From contig OX638375.1 in the NCBI GenBank assembly GCA_951813575.1, positions 2,867,042 through 2,931,041 of the forward strand: a DNA stretch of 64,000 bases, in the 5' to 3' direction. Below, in pieces: positions 32,649-40,293 of the stretch (positions are counted from its first letter, which is position 1; every line of letters starts with the position of its first letter). The notes beneath the pieces are model-generated. The model searched no databases and was not told the origin of the DNA. It worked only from the letters and a program-made list of their open reading frames with translations. Origin of the DNA: Candidatus Binatia bacterium (GTDB lineage Bacteria; Desulfobacterota; Binatia; UBA9968; JAJDTQ01). Both the position numbers and the translations under genes were made by a program.

Positions 32649-35600
32649 CTACGCGCTGCGCTTCACTTCTTCCGGTTCACGGGCGGCCGTCCAGCGCAAC
32701 GCGTACTCCTGGACCGACGCGTAAAGCACCGGGATCAACACCAGCGTCACCAGCATGGAGGTGATCAGTCCGCCGATCACCACGCGAGCCATGGGGGCCT
32801 GAATCTCGCCGCCTTCGCCCCATGCCAATGCCAGCGGCACCAGCGCGAGGACCGTGGTCAGGGTCGTCATGAGGATCGGGCGGAGACGGGTGCGGCCCGC
32901 GAGGACCACCGCGTCGACAACGCTCAGGCCCTCTTCGCGCATCTTGAGGTTGATGTAGTCCACCAGCACGATGGCGTTGTTCACGACGATGCCCACCAGC
33001 AGGATGATGCCGATATAGGAGTTGACGTTGAGGGTCGTGCCGGTCACGTGGAGGGATGCGAGCACGCCGATGGCGGCGAAGGGGACCGCGAACATGATCA
33101 CCAGCGGATCGAGCAGGCGCTCGAACTGGCCCGCCATGACCATGTAGACCATGATCAACGCCAGCAGCAGGCCGATCCGCAGCTCGCCGAAGGCCTTCTG
33201 CTGTTCCTCGAAGTCCCCGCCCACCTGGAGGACCATGCCCTGCGGCAGCGGGATTTGCGCCAGCGCCGCCTGAATCTCGGCCACGGCGCCGGCCATGTCG
33301 CGTCCCGAGACCTCGCCGGAGATGGATACCACCCGTTCCTGGTTGAGGCGCTGGATCGACATGGGTCCGCGGCGTTCCTCCAGACGGACCAGGTTCTTGA
33401 GCGACAGCACCCGGCCCGAGCCGTCGGAGACGCTCTGATCCAACAGCCCGTCCAGGTCGGCGCGGTCGTCGCCGCCGAGACGAACGCGCACGTTGTATTC
33501 GTTGCCGCCCTCCCGATAGAACGTCGCCCGGATGCCGCCCAGGCTCGCTTGCAGGCCGCGGGCGATGGTCTCCACCGGTATGCCGAGGCTCGCCGCCCGC
33601 TCCCGGTCCACGTGAATGCCCATTTCGGGCTGTCCGGCCTGCCGGCTGATGCGGACGCCGTCAACCCCGTCAACCCCGTCCATGGCGTCCTTCGCCTGGC
33701 GCGCGACCCGCTGTAACTGGTCCAGGTCGTGACCGCGTACCTTCACGTCGAGGTTGTCGTTGTCGGTGAATCCGAGGCGTCGGAAGATCCACAGCCCGGA
33801 ACTCGCGCGCACGCGGGCGCGCATCCCGGGAACCTCGCTGACCCGGCGCCGCAGGACCCTGACGATGTCCTGATCGGAGCGTTCCCGGGTGTTCCTGGGC
33901 CCCAGCCACACGTACACGCGCCCGTTGTTCTTGCCGCGGGCGCGCCAACCGAACTGGCCGAAGCGGGTGAAGTTCCGGTGCGGCTCGGTGACCTCCTGTT
34001 TCACGATGGCCTCGAGTTGCCGGAAGGCGCGGTCCGTTTCCTCGATCTTCGATCCGGCCTCGGTCTCCGCGATGATGATCACGTTGCCCTCGTCGGCGCG
34101 GGGCATGAACTCGCTGGCGATGCCCTGGTAGAGGAAATAGCTGCTTGAAAGCAGGACCGCCGCCGCCGCCACCACGGTGAAGCGGTGGCGCAGGCTCCAC
34201 CGCAGCAGTCCCTGGTAGGCCTTGTCCAGACCCGTTTGGGAGCTCGAACCCGCGCGTGCGAGACGCGCCAGGAAGCGCCCGGTGCGCGCCCGGTCCGGCC
34301 GGCCCAGGAGATGGTGCGCCAGCACCGGGACCACGGTGAGGGCGACGACCAGGGAGGCCGCGAGGGAGAAGAACACCACCCACGCGAGCTGCTGGAAGAG
34401 GATGCCCGCGGAGCCGGGGACGAAGATCAGGGGCAGAAACACCACCACGGTGGTCAGGGTGGACGCGGTGATGGCTCCCGCCACCTCGCGCGTGCCCCTG
34501 AGGACGGCCTCCCGGCGGTCGGTGCCGGCCTCGTGGTGCCGGAAGATGTTCTCCAGCACCACCACGGAGTTGTCCAGCAAGAGCCCGATTCCCAGGGCGA
34601 GCCCGCCGAAGGAAATGATGTTGATGCTGAAGCCCTGGAAGTACATGAGCGCGAAGGTGGCGACGATGGAGATGGGGATGGCGGTGGCGATGACCACCGT
34701 GCTGCGCAGGCTGCGCAGGAAGAACAGCAGCACGATCAGGGCCAGCATGCCGCCCCAGACCGCGGCCAGGGTCACGTTGTCCACGGCGTTGCGGATGTAA
34801 TGCGCGTTCTCGCGCAGCACGGTCACCCGGATGGCGGGGAGTTCCCGGTTGATGCCGTCGATGGCCTGTTTCACCCGGTCCACCACCGCGATGGTGTTGG
34901 CGGAAGGCTGGCGCCGAAGGGAGATGACCACGGCGTGGGCCCCATCCATCCGCACCGCGTGGTCCAGGTCCTTGAAGGAGTCCTCCACCTGCCCGAGGTC
35001 CTTGACGTGGATGGGGATTCCGTCGCGGGTGGCCACCACCGTGTTGCGCAGTTGATCCAGGTCGGTGAACTCGCCCAGGGTCCGCACCGATACCTCCAGG
35101 TGCGCCCGGCCGAGATTGCCGGCGGGCAGGTTGATGTTGCTTGCCCGCAGCGCCCGGACCACCTGGTCCACCGAGAGATTGAACGCCTTGAGCCGGTCCA
35201 GGGACAGGTGGACGTGGATCTCGCGTTCCAGTCCGCCACGCACGTCCGCCGCCGCCACGCCGGCGACCCGTTCCAGTCGATAGCGGACCTCCTGTTCCAC
35301 GAAGCTCCGCAGCGCCACCGGGTCCATCTGTCCCGACACGCCGATGAACATGATCGGCGACGCGTTGACGTCGTACTTGGAGACCACCGGGGCCTCGGCT
35401 CCCGGGGGAAGATCGTCCCGGATGCGGTCGATGCGTGCGCGTATGTCGCTCACCGCCACTTCCAGGTCCTTGTTCCAGCCGAAGCTCACCCGGACCTGGC
35501 TGCGGCCTTCGACGGAGACGGAGGTCATGTCCTCCACCCCTTCCACGGAGCTCACCGCCTTTTCGACGGGCACCGTCACCAGCGTCTCCATCTCCAGCGG

Positions 35601-35765
35601 CCCCACGTTGCCGTAGTTGGTCGAGATGGTGACCCGGGGGAAGGTGATCTCGGGCATGAGATCCACCGGGATCTTGAGAAACGACACCACCCCGAGGATC
35701 ACGACGATCAGCGCCGCCATGCAGGTGGCCACCGGGCGTCGGAGGCAAAGCGCCGTGAGATTCAT
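32649..35765 (-). CDS. RND-family efflux pump, inner-membrane subunit
   Basis: Proton-driven RND transporter of 1,038 residues. The first helix LRRPVATCMAALIVVILGVV is followed by PEITFPRVTISTNYGN. TM4 carries the LALGIGLLLDNSVVVLENIFRH proton-relay region, here one Asp followed by Asn. The second half repeats the layout (IGIILLVGIVVNNAIVLVDY). It resembles the hydrophobe/multidrug branch more than the metal-pump branch. The ATG at 35765 overlaps the adaptor stop (ATGA). No outer-membrane TolC-like gene is nearby. Confidence 0.93.
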   Translation of the reverse strand: MNLTALCLRRPVATCMAALIVVILGVVSFLKIPVDLMPEITFPRVTISTNYGNVGPLEMETLVTVPVEKAVSSVEGVEDMTSVSVEGRSQVRVSFGWNKDLEVAVSDIRARIDRIRDDLPPGAEAPVVSKYDVNASPIMFIGVSGQMDPVALRSFVEQEVRYRLERVAGVAAADVRGGLEREIHVHLSLDRLKAFNLSVDQVVRALRASNINLPAGNLGRAHLEVSVRTLGEFTDLDQLRNTVVATRDGIPIHVKDLGQVEDSFKDLDHAVRMDGAHAVVISLRRQPSANTIAVVDRVKQAIDGINRELPAIRVTVLRENAHYIRNAVDNVTLAAVWGGMLALIVLLFFLRSLRSTVVIATAIPISIVATFALMYFQGFSINIISFGGLALGIGLLLDNSVVVLENIFRHHEAGTDRREAVLRGTREVAGAITASTLTTVVVFLPLIFVPGSAGILFQQLAWVVFFSLAASLVVALTVVPVLAHHLLGRPDRARTGRFLARLARAGSSSQTGLDKAYQGLLRWSLRHRFTVVAAAAVLLSSSYFLYQGIASEFMPRADEGNVIIIAETEAGSKIEETDRAFRQLEAIVKQEVTEPHRNFTRFGQFGWRARGKNNGRVYVWLGPRNTRERSDQDIVRVLRRRVSEVPGMRARVRASSGLWIFRRLGFTDNDNLDVKVRGHDLDQLQRVARQAKDAMDGVDGVDGVRISRQAGQPEMGIHVDRERAASLGIPVETIARGLQASLGGIRATFYREGGNEYNVRVRLGGDDRADLDGLLDQSVSDGSGRVLSLKNLVRLEERRGPMSIQRLNQERVVSISGEVSGRDMAGAVAEIQAALAQIPLPQGMVLQVGGDFEEQQKAFGELRIGLLLALIMVYMVMAGQFERLLDPLVIMFAVPFAAIGVLASLHVTGTTLNVNSYIGIILLVGIVVNNAIVLVDYINLKMREEGLSVVDAVVLAGRTRLRPILMTTLTTVLALVPLALAWGEGGEIQAPMARVVIGGLITSMLVTLVLIPVLYASVQEYALRWTAAREPEEVKRSA

Positions 35766-37063
35766 CGGTTCTGCGTCCTTTCCGCTCGGCCGCGACCGCC
35801 GCCGGGCCGGCCTTCCCGCCCGGATCCTCGCCGCCCTCGGCGGGAACCCGCGCGCGGGCCGTCACCGGCGATCCGGATCCGCTGGCCGTGGCGCACAAGG
35901 CTGCTGCCCAGGGTGACGATCCGATCACCCTTGCGCAGGTCCCCCGTCACCTCCACCCAACCGCCGTTCCTGAGACCCGGCGTGATTTCCACTCGCTCGA
36001 CCTTGCTGCCTTCGTCCGTCAGCCTGAACACGCCGTACCCCGCCCCGGTCTTCACCGGCGAGGCTTCCGGAACCATCAGAACGCCCCGTTTGCGCTCCAC
36101 CACGATGGTGGTACGCGCGAACATGCCGGGCTTGAGCACTCCGTCGGGGTTGTCGAGCTCGATCTCCGCCTCGGCGGTGCGGGTCCGCGGGTTGAGGATC
36201 GGCGACATGCGCGTGATGGTGCCGTTGAAGCGCTTGTCCGGGTAGGCATCGACCTTGACGGCCACCGGCTGTCCCAGGGAAACCCTTCGGTAGTCCCCCT
36301 CCACCACGGCAATGCCGACCTTGACCCGGTCGATGTCCACGACCTCGAACAAGGGGGTGCTGGCACTCACGAGGGCGCCGCGGTCCACCATGCGGCGGCT
36401 CACGTGACCCGCGAACGGCGAGCGCACCTCGGTGTGCGCCAGGCGGATGCGGGCGTTGTCCAGTCGCGCCTGCATCTGCAGCATCTGGGCCTTGGTCAGG
36501 TCGACCTGGGCTTCGGCGGAAAGGACCTGGGTCTCCAGGTTGTTCACCTCGTCACGGGACACCAGTTCCTTGCCCGCCAGGACCTTGACGTTCTGCCGGC
36601 GCCGTTTGAGATTTTGCAGTTCCGCCTGGCGGCCCTTGAGCGTGGCCTGGGCCACGCGAAGCGATGCCTGCGCCTCGCGCAACTCTTCCGCGAGCTCGTC
36701 CTTCGCGAGCTGCCCCAGCAGTTGGCCCTCCTTGACACGCTCGCCCACGGTGACGAACAGCTTGGCGACCCGGCCGGAGGTCTTCGGCGCGATGGTGACC
36801 GCCGCGTTGGGCGCCAACGAGCCCACGTAGCTCAACGTCGCCTCGACGTCCCCCACCCGCACCTTTGCGGCCTTGACGGTGACCGCGCGGCCGCCGCGGC
36901 GGCCGCGCCCACGGTTGGCCTGTCCCGAATTGCGCTGTTCCGGCTTGTTCTTGGCGGCGCCGATTTCAAACGGTCCGAGGCCGAGTGGAGGTCCGATGCC
37001 GAGGTAGTAGAGCACGCCGACGGCAAGCGCCAGGATGACGAGGGTGGCAGCCACGCGTTTCAT
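35762..37063 (-). CDS. RND efflux periplasmic adaptor (membrane fusion protein)
   Basis: Adaptor of 433 residues joining the RND pump to an outer-membrane channel. It has an N-terminal membrane anchor (TLVILALAVGVLYYLGI), a lipoyl-like half (ITIAPKTSGRVAK-type strand near residue 90), a long coiled hairpin rich in Ala, Glu, Gln and Arg (about residues 115-215), then RSPFAGHVSRRMVDRGALVS, a beta-barrel and a membrane-proximal domain. Both termini have unusual Arg/Gly-rich stretches (RGRGRRGGR near residue 51 and an RGRRGSGREGRPGGGRGR tail), which are not typical and may be disordered. Confidence 0.92.
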   Translation of the reverse strand: MKRVAATLVILALAVGVLYYLGIGPPLGLGPFEIGAAKNKPEQRNSGQANRGRGRRGGRAVTVKAAKVRVGDVEATLSYVGSLAPNAAVTIAPKTSGRVAKLFVTVGERVKEGQLLGQLAKDELAEELREAQASLRVAQATLKGRQAELQNLKRRRQNVKVLAGKELVSRDEVNNLETQVLSAEAQVDLTKAQMLQMQARLDNARIRLAHTEVRSPFAGHVSRRMVDRGALVSASTPLFEVVDIDRVKVGIAVVEGDYRRVSLGQPVAVKVDAYPDKRFNGTITRMSPILNPRTRTAEAEIELDNPDGVLKPGMFARTTIVVERKRGVLMVPEASPVKTGAGYGVFRLTDEGSKVERVEITPGLRNGGWVEVTGDLRKGDRIVTLGSSLVRHGQRIRIAGDGPRAGSRRGRRGSGREGRPGGGRGRAERTQNR

Positions 37064-37617
37064 GGACGGAACCCCTGTCTCCGGGCTACGGCGGGCGCGT
37101 CCCGCTGAGGCTGGTAGGGCCGTGGCTTGTAGGTTGAGGATGAGTCTGACGGGCCGTCCGGTTGGGTGTACATGTCAGTGCCCTGCGCCGTGGCTTTCTC
37201 TGGAATTGGCACGGGTCCGGCTGGTAGGAGACCGAACCTACTATTAGACTTTCCGGGGTTCCGCCTGATCCGTGCGGTCGCGTTGCGCGACGGCAGAATA
37301 GCCTTCCGCGGACTCTACTGCAATACGCGAGCGGCGGGCGGGATGCGTTGGCAGACAGGCTGACGGAGGGCCCTGTTGGATTCGTCATTCCCGCGGAACA
37401 GGCTGTGTCAAAGTTCCGCTCGGCCACGAAATGGCACCGCCACCACGAAATGTCATTCCCGCGAAAGCGGGAATCCAGGGGTGGGGAGGGGCAAACAGCG
37501 TTGATTCCCGGCCCCACCGCCCCTGGATTCCCGCTTTCGCGGGAATGACGTTCAGGGGCGTGGGCGCCGCCCCGGCCACCTGGATTTCCGCTGTTTCGAG
37601 AATGACGGATACGGGGC
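37064..37617. other. gene-free region with REP-like palindromes
   Basis: There is no convincing gene in these 554 bases. Open frames here are Arg/Pro/Gly-rich translations of repeats. The part from about 37384 to 37615 holds a nested set of inverted repeats: a perfect pair at 37452-37549 and a decayed outer pair near 37388 and 37581. The part nearest the adaptor gene shows no clear promoter. Confidence 0.6.
37452..37549. repeat. perfect 30-bp inverted repeat (REP/BIME-like)
   Basis: Arms at 37452-37481 and 37520-37549 are exact reverse complements, separated by 38 bases. Each arm itself folds into an 8-bp hairpin closed by a four-base loop (ATTCCCGC and GCGGGAAT). Such double palindromes are common intergenic repeats in GC-rich genomes and can act in message stability or as transposase targets. 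Confidence 0.85.
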
Positions 37618-38223
37618 CTAGCGCGAACTGTCCAGGGCGATGGCCCGGGCCTCCTCCAGGTCGCGGCCCCCCGTCTGGCAGAGGATTTCCCTTTCGTACT
37701 CCGGCATAAGCGGCGTGAGGATGCCGCTCTGCTTGGCGTCCATGAGGTAGCGGATCCCATCCCTCTCCACTGGGCCCGAGGGAGCCGTAGCGCTCGCGAT
37801 GGCCAGACGAGCCAGGAGTTCAGGCGTCGGCTCCTCGATGTTCGCCCGCAACGCCGCGTGGAAGACCACATCCAGCCCGGCGAAGTCGTCCAGCCGTCCG
37901 AGGAAGGCGCTGTCCGGGTTGGCCGGGTCCACGTCCGCGTAGCGGTCGCCGCTGCCCACCCGGTTTCGTTCCCGCCGGTAGAGCATGTCCTGGGCGGCGG
38001 TCTCGGTGACCGAATCGTGCAACACCAGCACGACCCCCGTAACCGTGGCTCCGCCGCGATTCACCGGCACCAGCGTCGGCGCCCCGTCGCGCACGCGGCT
38101 GCTGCGGGAGAACTCCACCCGGAACGGCGTCTCCACACCGCCGATCCGGCGCACCGTCACCGGCCCGATCTCCGCTCCCGGATTGGGAATCAGCGAACCA
38201 TACGCGAGTATCCCGATGGTCAT
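37618..38223 (-). CDS. gamma-glutamylcyclotransferase-like protein
   Basis: Protein of 201 residues that begins GILAYGSLIPNPG, the YGSL nucleotide/anion loop of the gamma-glutamyl cyclotransferase-like (AIG2/BtrG) fold. The middle has RVEFSRSSRVRDGAPTLVPV and a strand GVVLVLHDS. I do not see the usual catalytic Glu with certainty, so activity is uncertain. It is isolated between the REP-like region and a toxin-antitoxin pair. Confidence 0.6.
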   Translation of the reverse strand: MTIGILAYGSLIPNPGAEIGPVTVRRIGGVETPFRVEFSRSSRVRDGAPTLVPVNRGGATVTGVVLVLHDSVTETAAQDMLYRRERNRVGSGDRYADVDPANPDSAFLGRLDDFAGLDVVFHAALRANIEEPTPELLARLAIASATAPSGPVERDGIRYLMDAKQSGILTPLMPEYEREILCQTGGRDLEEARAIALDSSR

Positions 38224-38470
38224 GAGGGTTCATTCTCGCAGCGCGTCGGGGGCGCTGCAAGGTCCGGTTGTATTGGATGCAAGTGGAAAAGCGCAGCCGG
38301 CAATTCTTGGAAACCGGGTATTCAAACTCCTGAAATTCAGGAGTCTGACTTCCTGAATTGTCGAAATATGGTGGAGTTCCAAAAGGGGAACTGTCCCCGT
38401 ATTGCGGTTTGGGAAGTCTAACGGATTGCTATGGATTGATATACTATGGGATGTCTTATAGGATGTCGTT
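38224..38470. other. AT-richer spacer with small hairpins
   Basis: A hairpin with arms CTCCTGAA and TTCAGGAG around one A lies at 38327-38343, and TCCTGAATT recurs 10 bases later. A weaker GGGGA/TCCCC hairpin is near 38386. A -10-like TATACT at 38440-38445 may serve the toxin gene, but no good -35 precedes it. No gene is seen. Confidence 0.4.
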
Positions 38471-38890
38471 ATGAGGCTGGTGCTCGACACCAATGTTATC
38501 GTTTCTGCTTTTCGGAGTCGTCGAGGTGCCAGCAATTTGCTCCTTGGATTGGTGGAAGCAGGGCATGCGAAGTTGTTGTGCTCTACGGCGCTCTTCCTTG
38601 AGTACGAAGCCGTGTTGAGCCGTGCAGAAACACTTGCCGTCACCGGACACGATCTAGGTGATGTTGCCAGGATCACGAACGCCCTTGCCGCCGTGAGCGA
38701 ACCCGTGGACATTTCTTTCCGTGTACGTCCGCTACTACCCGACGCAGGTGATGAAATGGTTCTCGAAGCGGCTGTGAATGGGAGGGCTGAGACTATCGTG
38801 ACTTACAATGTCCGGGAATTCGGTCCGGCAGGCGGGTTCGGGATAGAGGTTGCGCCACCGAACCGCATCGTAGGGAGATTAACCGTATGA
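38471..38890 (+). CDS. PIN-domain toxin (COG1569 type)
   Basis: Ribonuclease toxin of 139 residues. RLVLDTNVIVSAF at the start carries the first acidic residue (Asp6). STALFLEYEAVLSR gives a second acidic site, and LPDAGDEMVLEAAVNGRAETIVTYNVREF the last acidic cluster of the PIN active site. The antitoxin gene follows with an ATGA overlap, in the toxin-first order normal for this PIN group. Its codon use and lower GC differ slightly from the neighbours, as in mobile toxin modules. Confidence 0.88.
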   Translation: MRLVLDTNVIVSAFRSRRGASNLLLGLVEAGHAKLLCSTALFLEYEAVLSRAETLAVTGHDLGDVARITNALAAVSEPVDISFRVRPLLPDAGDEMVLEAAVNGRAETIVTYNVREFGPAGGFGIEVAPPNRIVGRLTV

Positions 38891-39150
38891 AGAGCACTCC
38901 ACGATACAAGTACCCGTTGCAGCTACCTGCCTCGTTGAAAGAAGCCGCCACGCGGTTGGCCAAGGAGGACGGGGTCTCCCTCAATCAGTGGATCGTCGTG
39001 GCCGTTGCGCAGAAGGTTGGAGCGATCGAAACCGCGAAGTCATTTCTTGCGGAGCGTGGCGCCAGAGCGGTTGAGGGTGATCTCAAGCGTTATCTTGACA
39101 AGGCGCCGGACGTGCCACCCGAGCCGGGCGACGAATGGCCTGAGCGCTAG
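38887..39150 (+). CDS. antitoxin of the PIN toxin, ribbon-helix-helix type
   Basis: Protein of 87 residues. YPLQLPASLKEAATRLAKEDG followed by VSLNQWIVVAVAQKVGAIETA is the ribbon-helix-helix pattern of HicB-C/Arc-like antitoxins found with COG1569 PIN toxins. The acidic tail (DVPPEPGDEWPER) is probably the toxin-binding part. Translation is coupled to the toxin by a four-base overlap. Confidence 0.82.
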   Translation: MKSTPRYKYPLQLPASLKEAATRLAKEDGVSLNQWIVVAVAQKVGAIETAKSFLAERGARAVEGDLKRYLDKAPDVPPEPGDEWPER

Positions 39151-39353
39151 TGAAGGCGGGTGGAAGATGTTCTGGACCGGTTTCCGTCGGCCACCGGCTC
39201 GTTCAGCCCCCTTTGCCCTTGGCGCGACTCATGGCTAGAACTCTCGGAAGCATCAGGTCGTAAGCCCGGTCAATTCGTTGAGGTTCTTACGGCGCGACAC
39301 GCCCGTTCCCGGGCTCTGGAAAGAGCCGGTGCGGCGTTGTAAACCGCAGTGAA

Positions 39354-39382
39354 TTGTCAACAACGGCCGTAGAGGCTATAAA
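39354..39382 (+). promoter_or_regulatory. promoter of the molybdenum hydroxylase operon
   Basis: -35 TTGTCA (39354-39359), a 17-base spacer and -10 TATAAA (39377-39382): five of six matches in both boxes. The first gene of the operon starts at 39427. The preceding 200 bases after the antitoxin gene hold nothing else I can identify. Confidence 0.6.
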
Positions 39383-39426
39383 TCGGTCGATTGCCCGCCG
39401 ATCGTTTGCCGGGCACTCAATCCGCC

Positions 39427-40281
39427 ATGACCATTCCCGCATTCGATCTCCTGAAACCCGGCTCCGTGGCTGAAGCCAGCGAGATGCTTCTCGAACATGG
39501 CGACGAGGCGCGGCCCATCGCCGGGGGCACGACGCTGGTGATCCTGATGAAGCAGCGGGCGTTGCGCTTCTCCCATCTGGTGGACCTGCAGTCGATTCCG
39601 GGCCTCGAACGAATCACCGACAACGACGACGGCCTGAGCATCGGGGCGCTGGCCACCCATCGGTCGGTGGAGCGTTCGCCCCTGGTGCAGCGGCGCGCGC
39701 CGGCCCTGGCCCAGGCGTTCAGCCACGTGGGCAACGTGCGCATCCGGGAGACCGCCTCCGTGGGCGGCAACCTGGCCCACGCGGACTACCGGCTGGATCC
39801 GCCGCCGGCGCTGCTGGTTCACGGCGCGGAGGTGGTGCTGGCCGGAGCCGAGGGAACCCGCGTGGTGGCGTTGAAGGACTTCTACCGCGGCATGTACGAG
39901 ACGGTGCTGGAGCCCGGAGAAATCCTGGTGGAGGTGCGCGTGCCGCATGCAGCCCCGGCGGCCCGGACGGTTTACTCCCGGTTCAGCTCGCTGTCGGCCA
40001 ACGACTGGCCGTGCATCGGGGTGGCGGCGCTCCTTTCCCTCGACAACGGCAATGTGGGTGAGCTTGCACTGGGTCTCAGCGGCGTGGCGGAAGCGCCGCT
40101 CCTGGCCGCCGGCCTGGAGCGGTTCCAGGGGGAAAGCTGTTCCGAAGAGCTCTGGGACGCGGTCTGCGACGTTGTCGACGAGCAGCTATCGCCGGTGTCG
40201 GACCTGCGCGGCAGCGCGGACTACAAGCGCGAGATGACCCGGGTGTGGGTCAGGCGGACGCTCAGGGAACTGGCGTCTTAG
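39427..40281 (+). CDS. molybdenum hydroxylase FAD-binding subunit (CoxM/CutM type)
   Basis: Medium subunit of 284 residues that passes electrons from the iron-sulfur subunit to FAD. PIAGGTTLVILMKQRALRFSHLVDL is the FAD-pyrophosphate loop, and RIRETASVGGNLAHAD the second FAD motif (the usual SVGGN). The ATG at 39427 is preferred over one 12 codons earlier because the conserved IPAFDLLKPGSVAEA start follows it at once. It is the first gene of an M-L-S operon. Confidence 0.9.
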   Translation: MTIPAFDLLKPGSVAEASEMLLEHGDEARPIAGGTTLVILMKQRALRFSHLVDLQSIPGLERITDNDDGLSIGALATHRSVERSPLVQRRAPALAQAFSHVGNVRIRETASVGGNLAHADYRLDPPPALLVHGAEVVLAGAEGTRVVALKDFYRGMYETVLEPGEILVEVRVPHAAPAARTVYSRFSSLSANDWPCIGVAALLSLDNGNVGELALGLSGVAEAPLLAAGLERFQGESCSEELWDAVCDVVDEQLSPVSDLRGSADYKREMTRVWVRRTLRELAS

Positions 40282-40293
40282 TGAGGTGAATGC

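Noticed and set aside
37086..37871. 261-residue minus-strand frame across the REP-like region
   Set aside because: Much of it is the translation of intergenic palindromes (SGNPG-type segments), and it overlaps the cyclotransferase-like gene.
38380..38400. GGGGA/TCCCC hairpin as a terminator before the PIN toxin
   Set aside because: Stem of only five pairs and no T-run; kept only as a note in the spacer entry.
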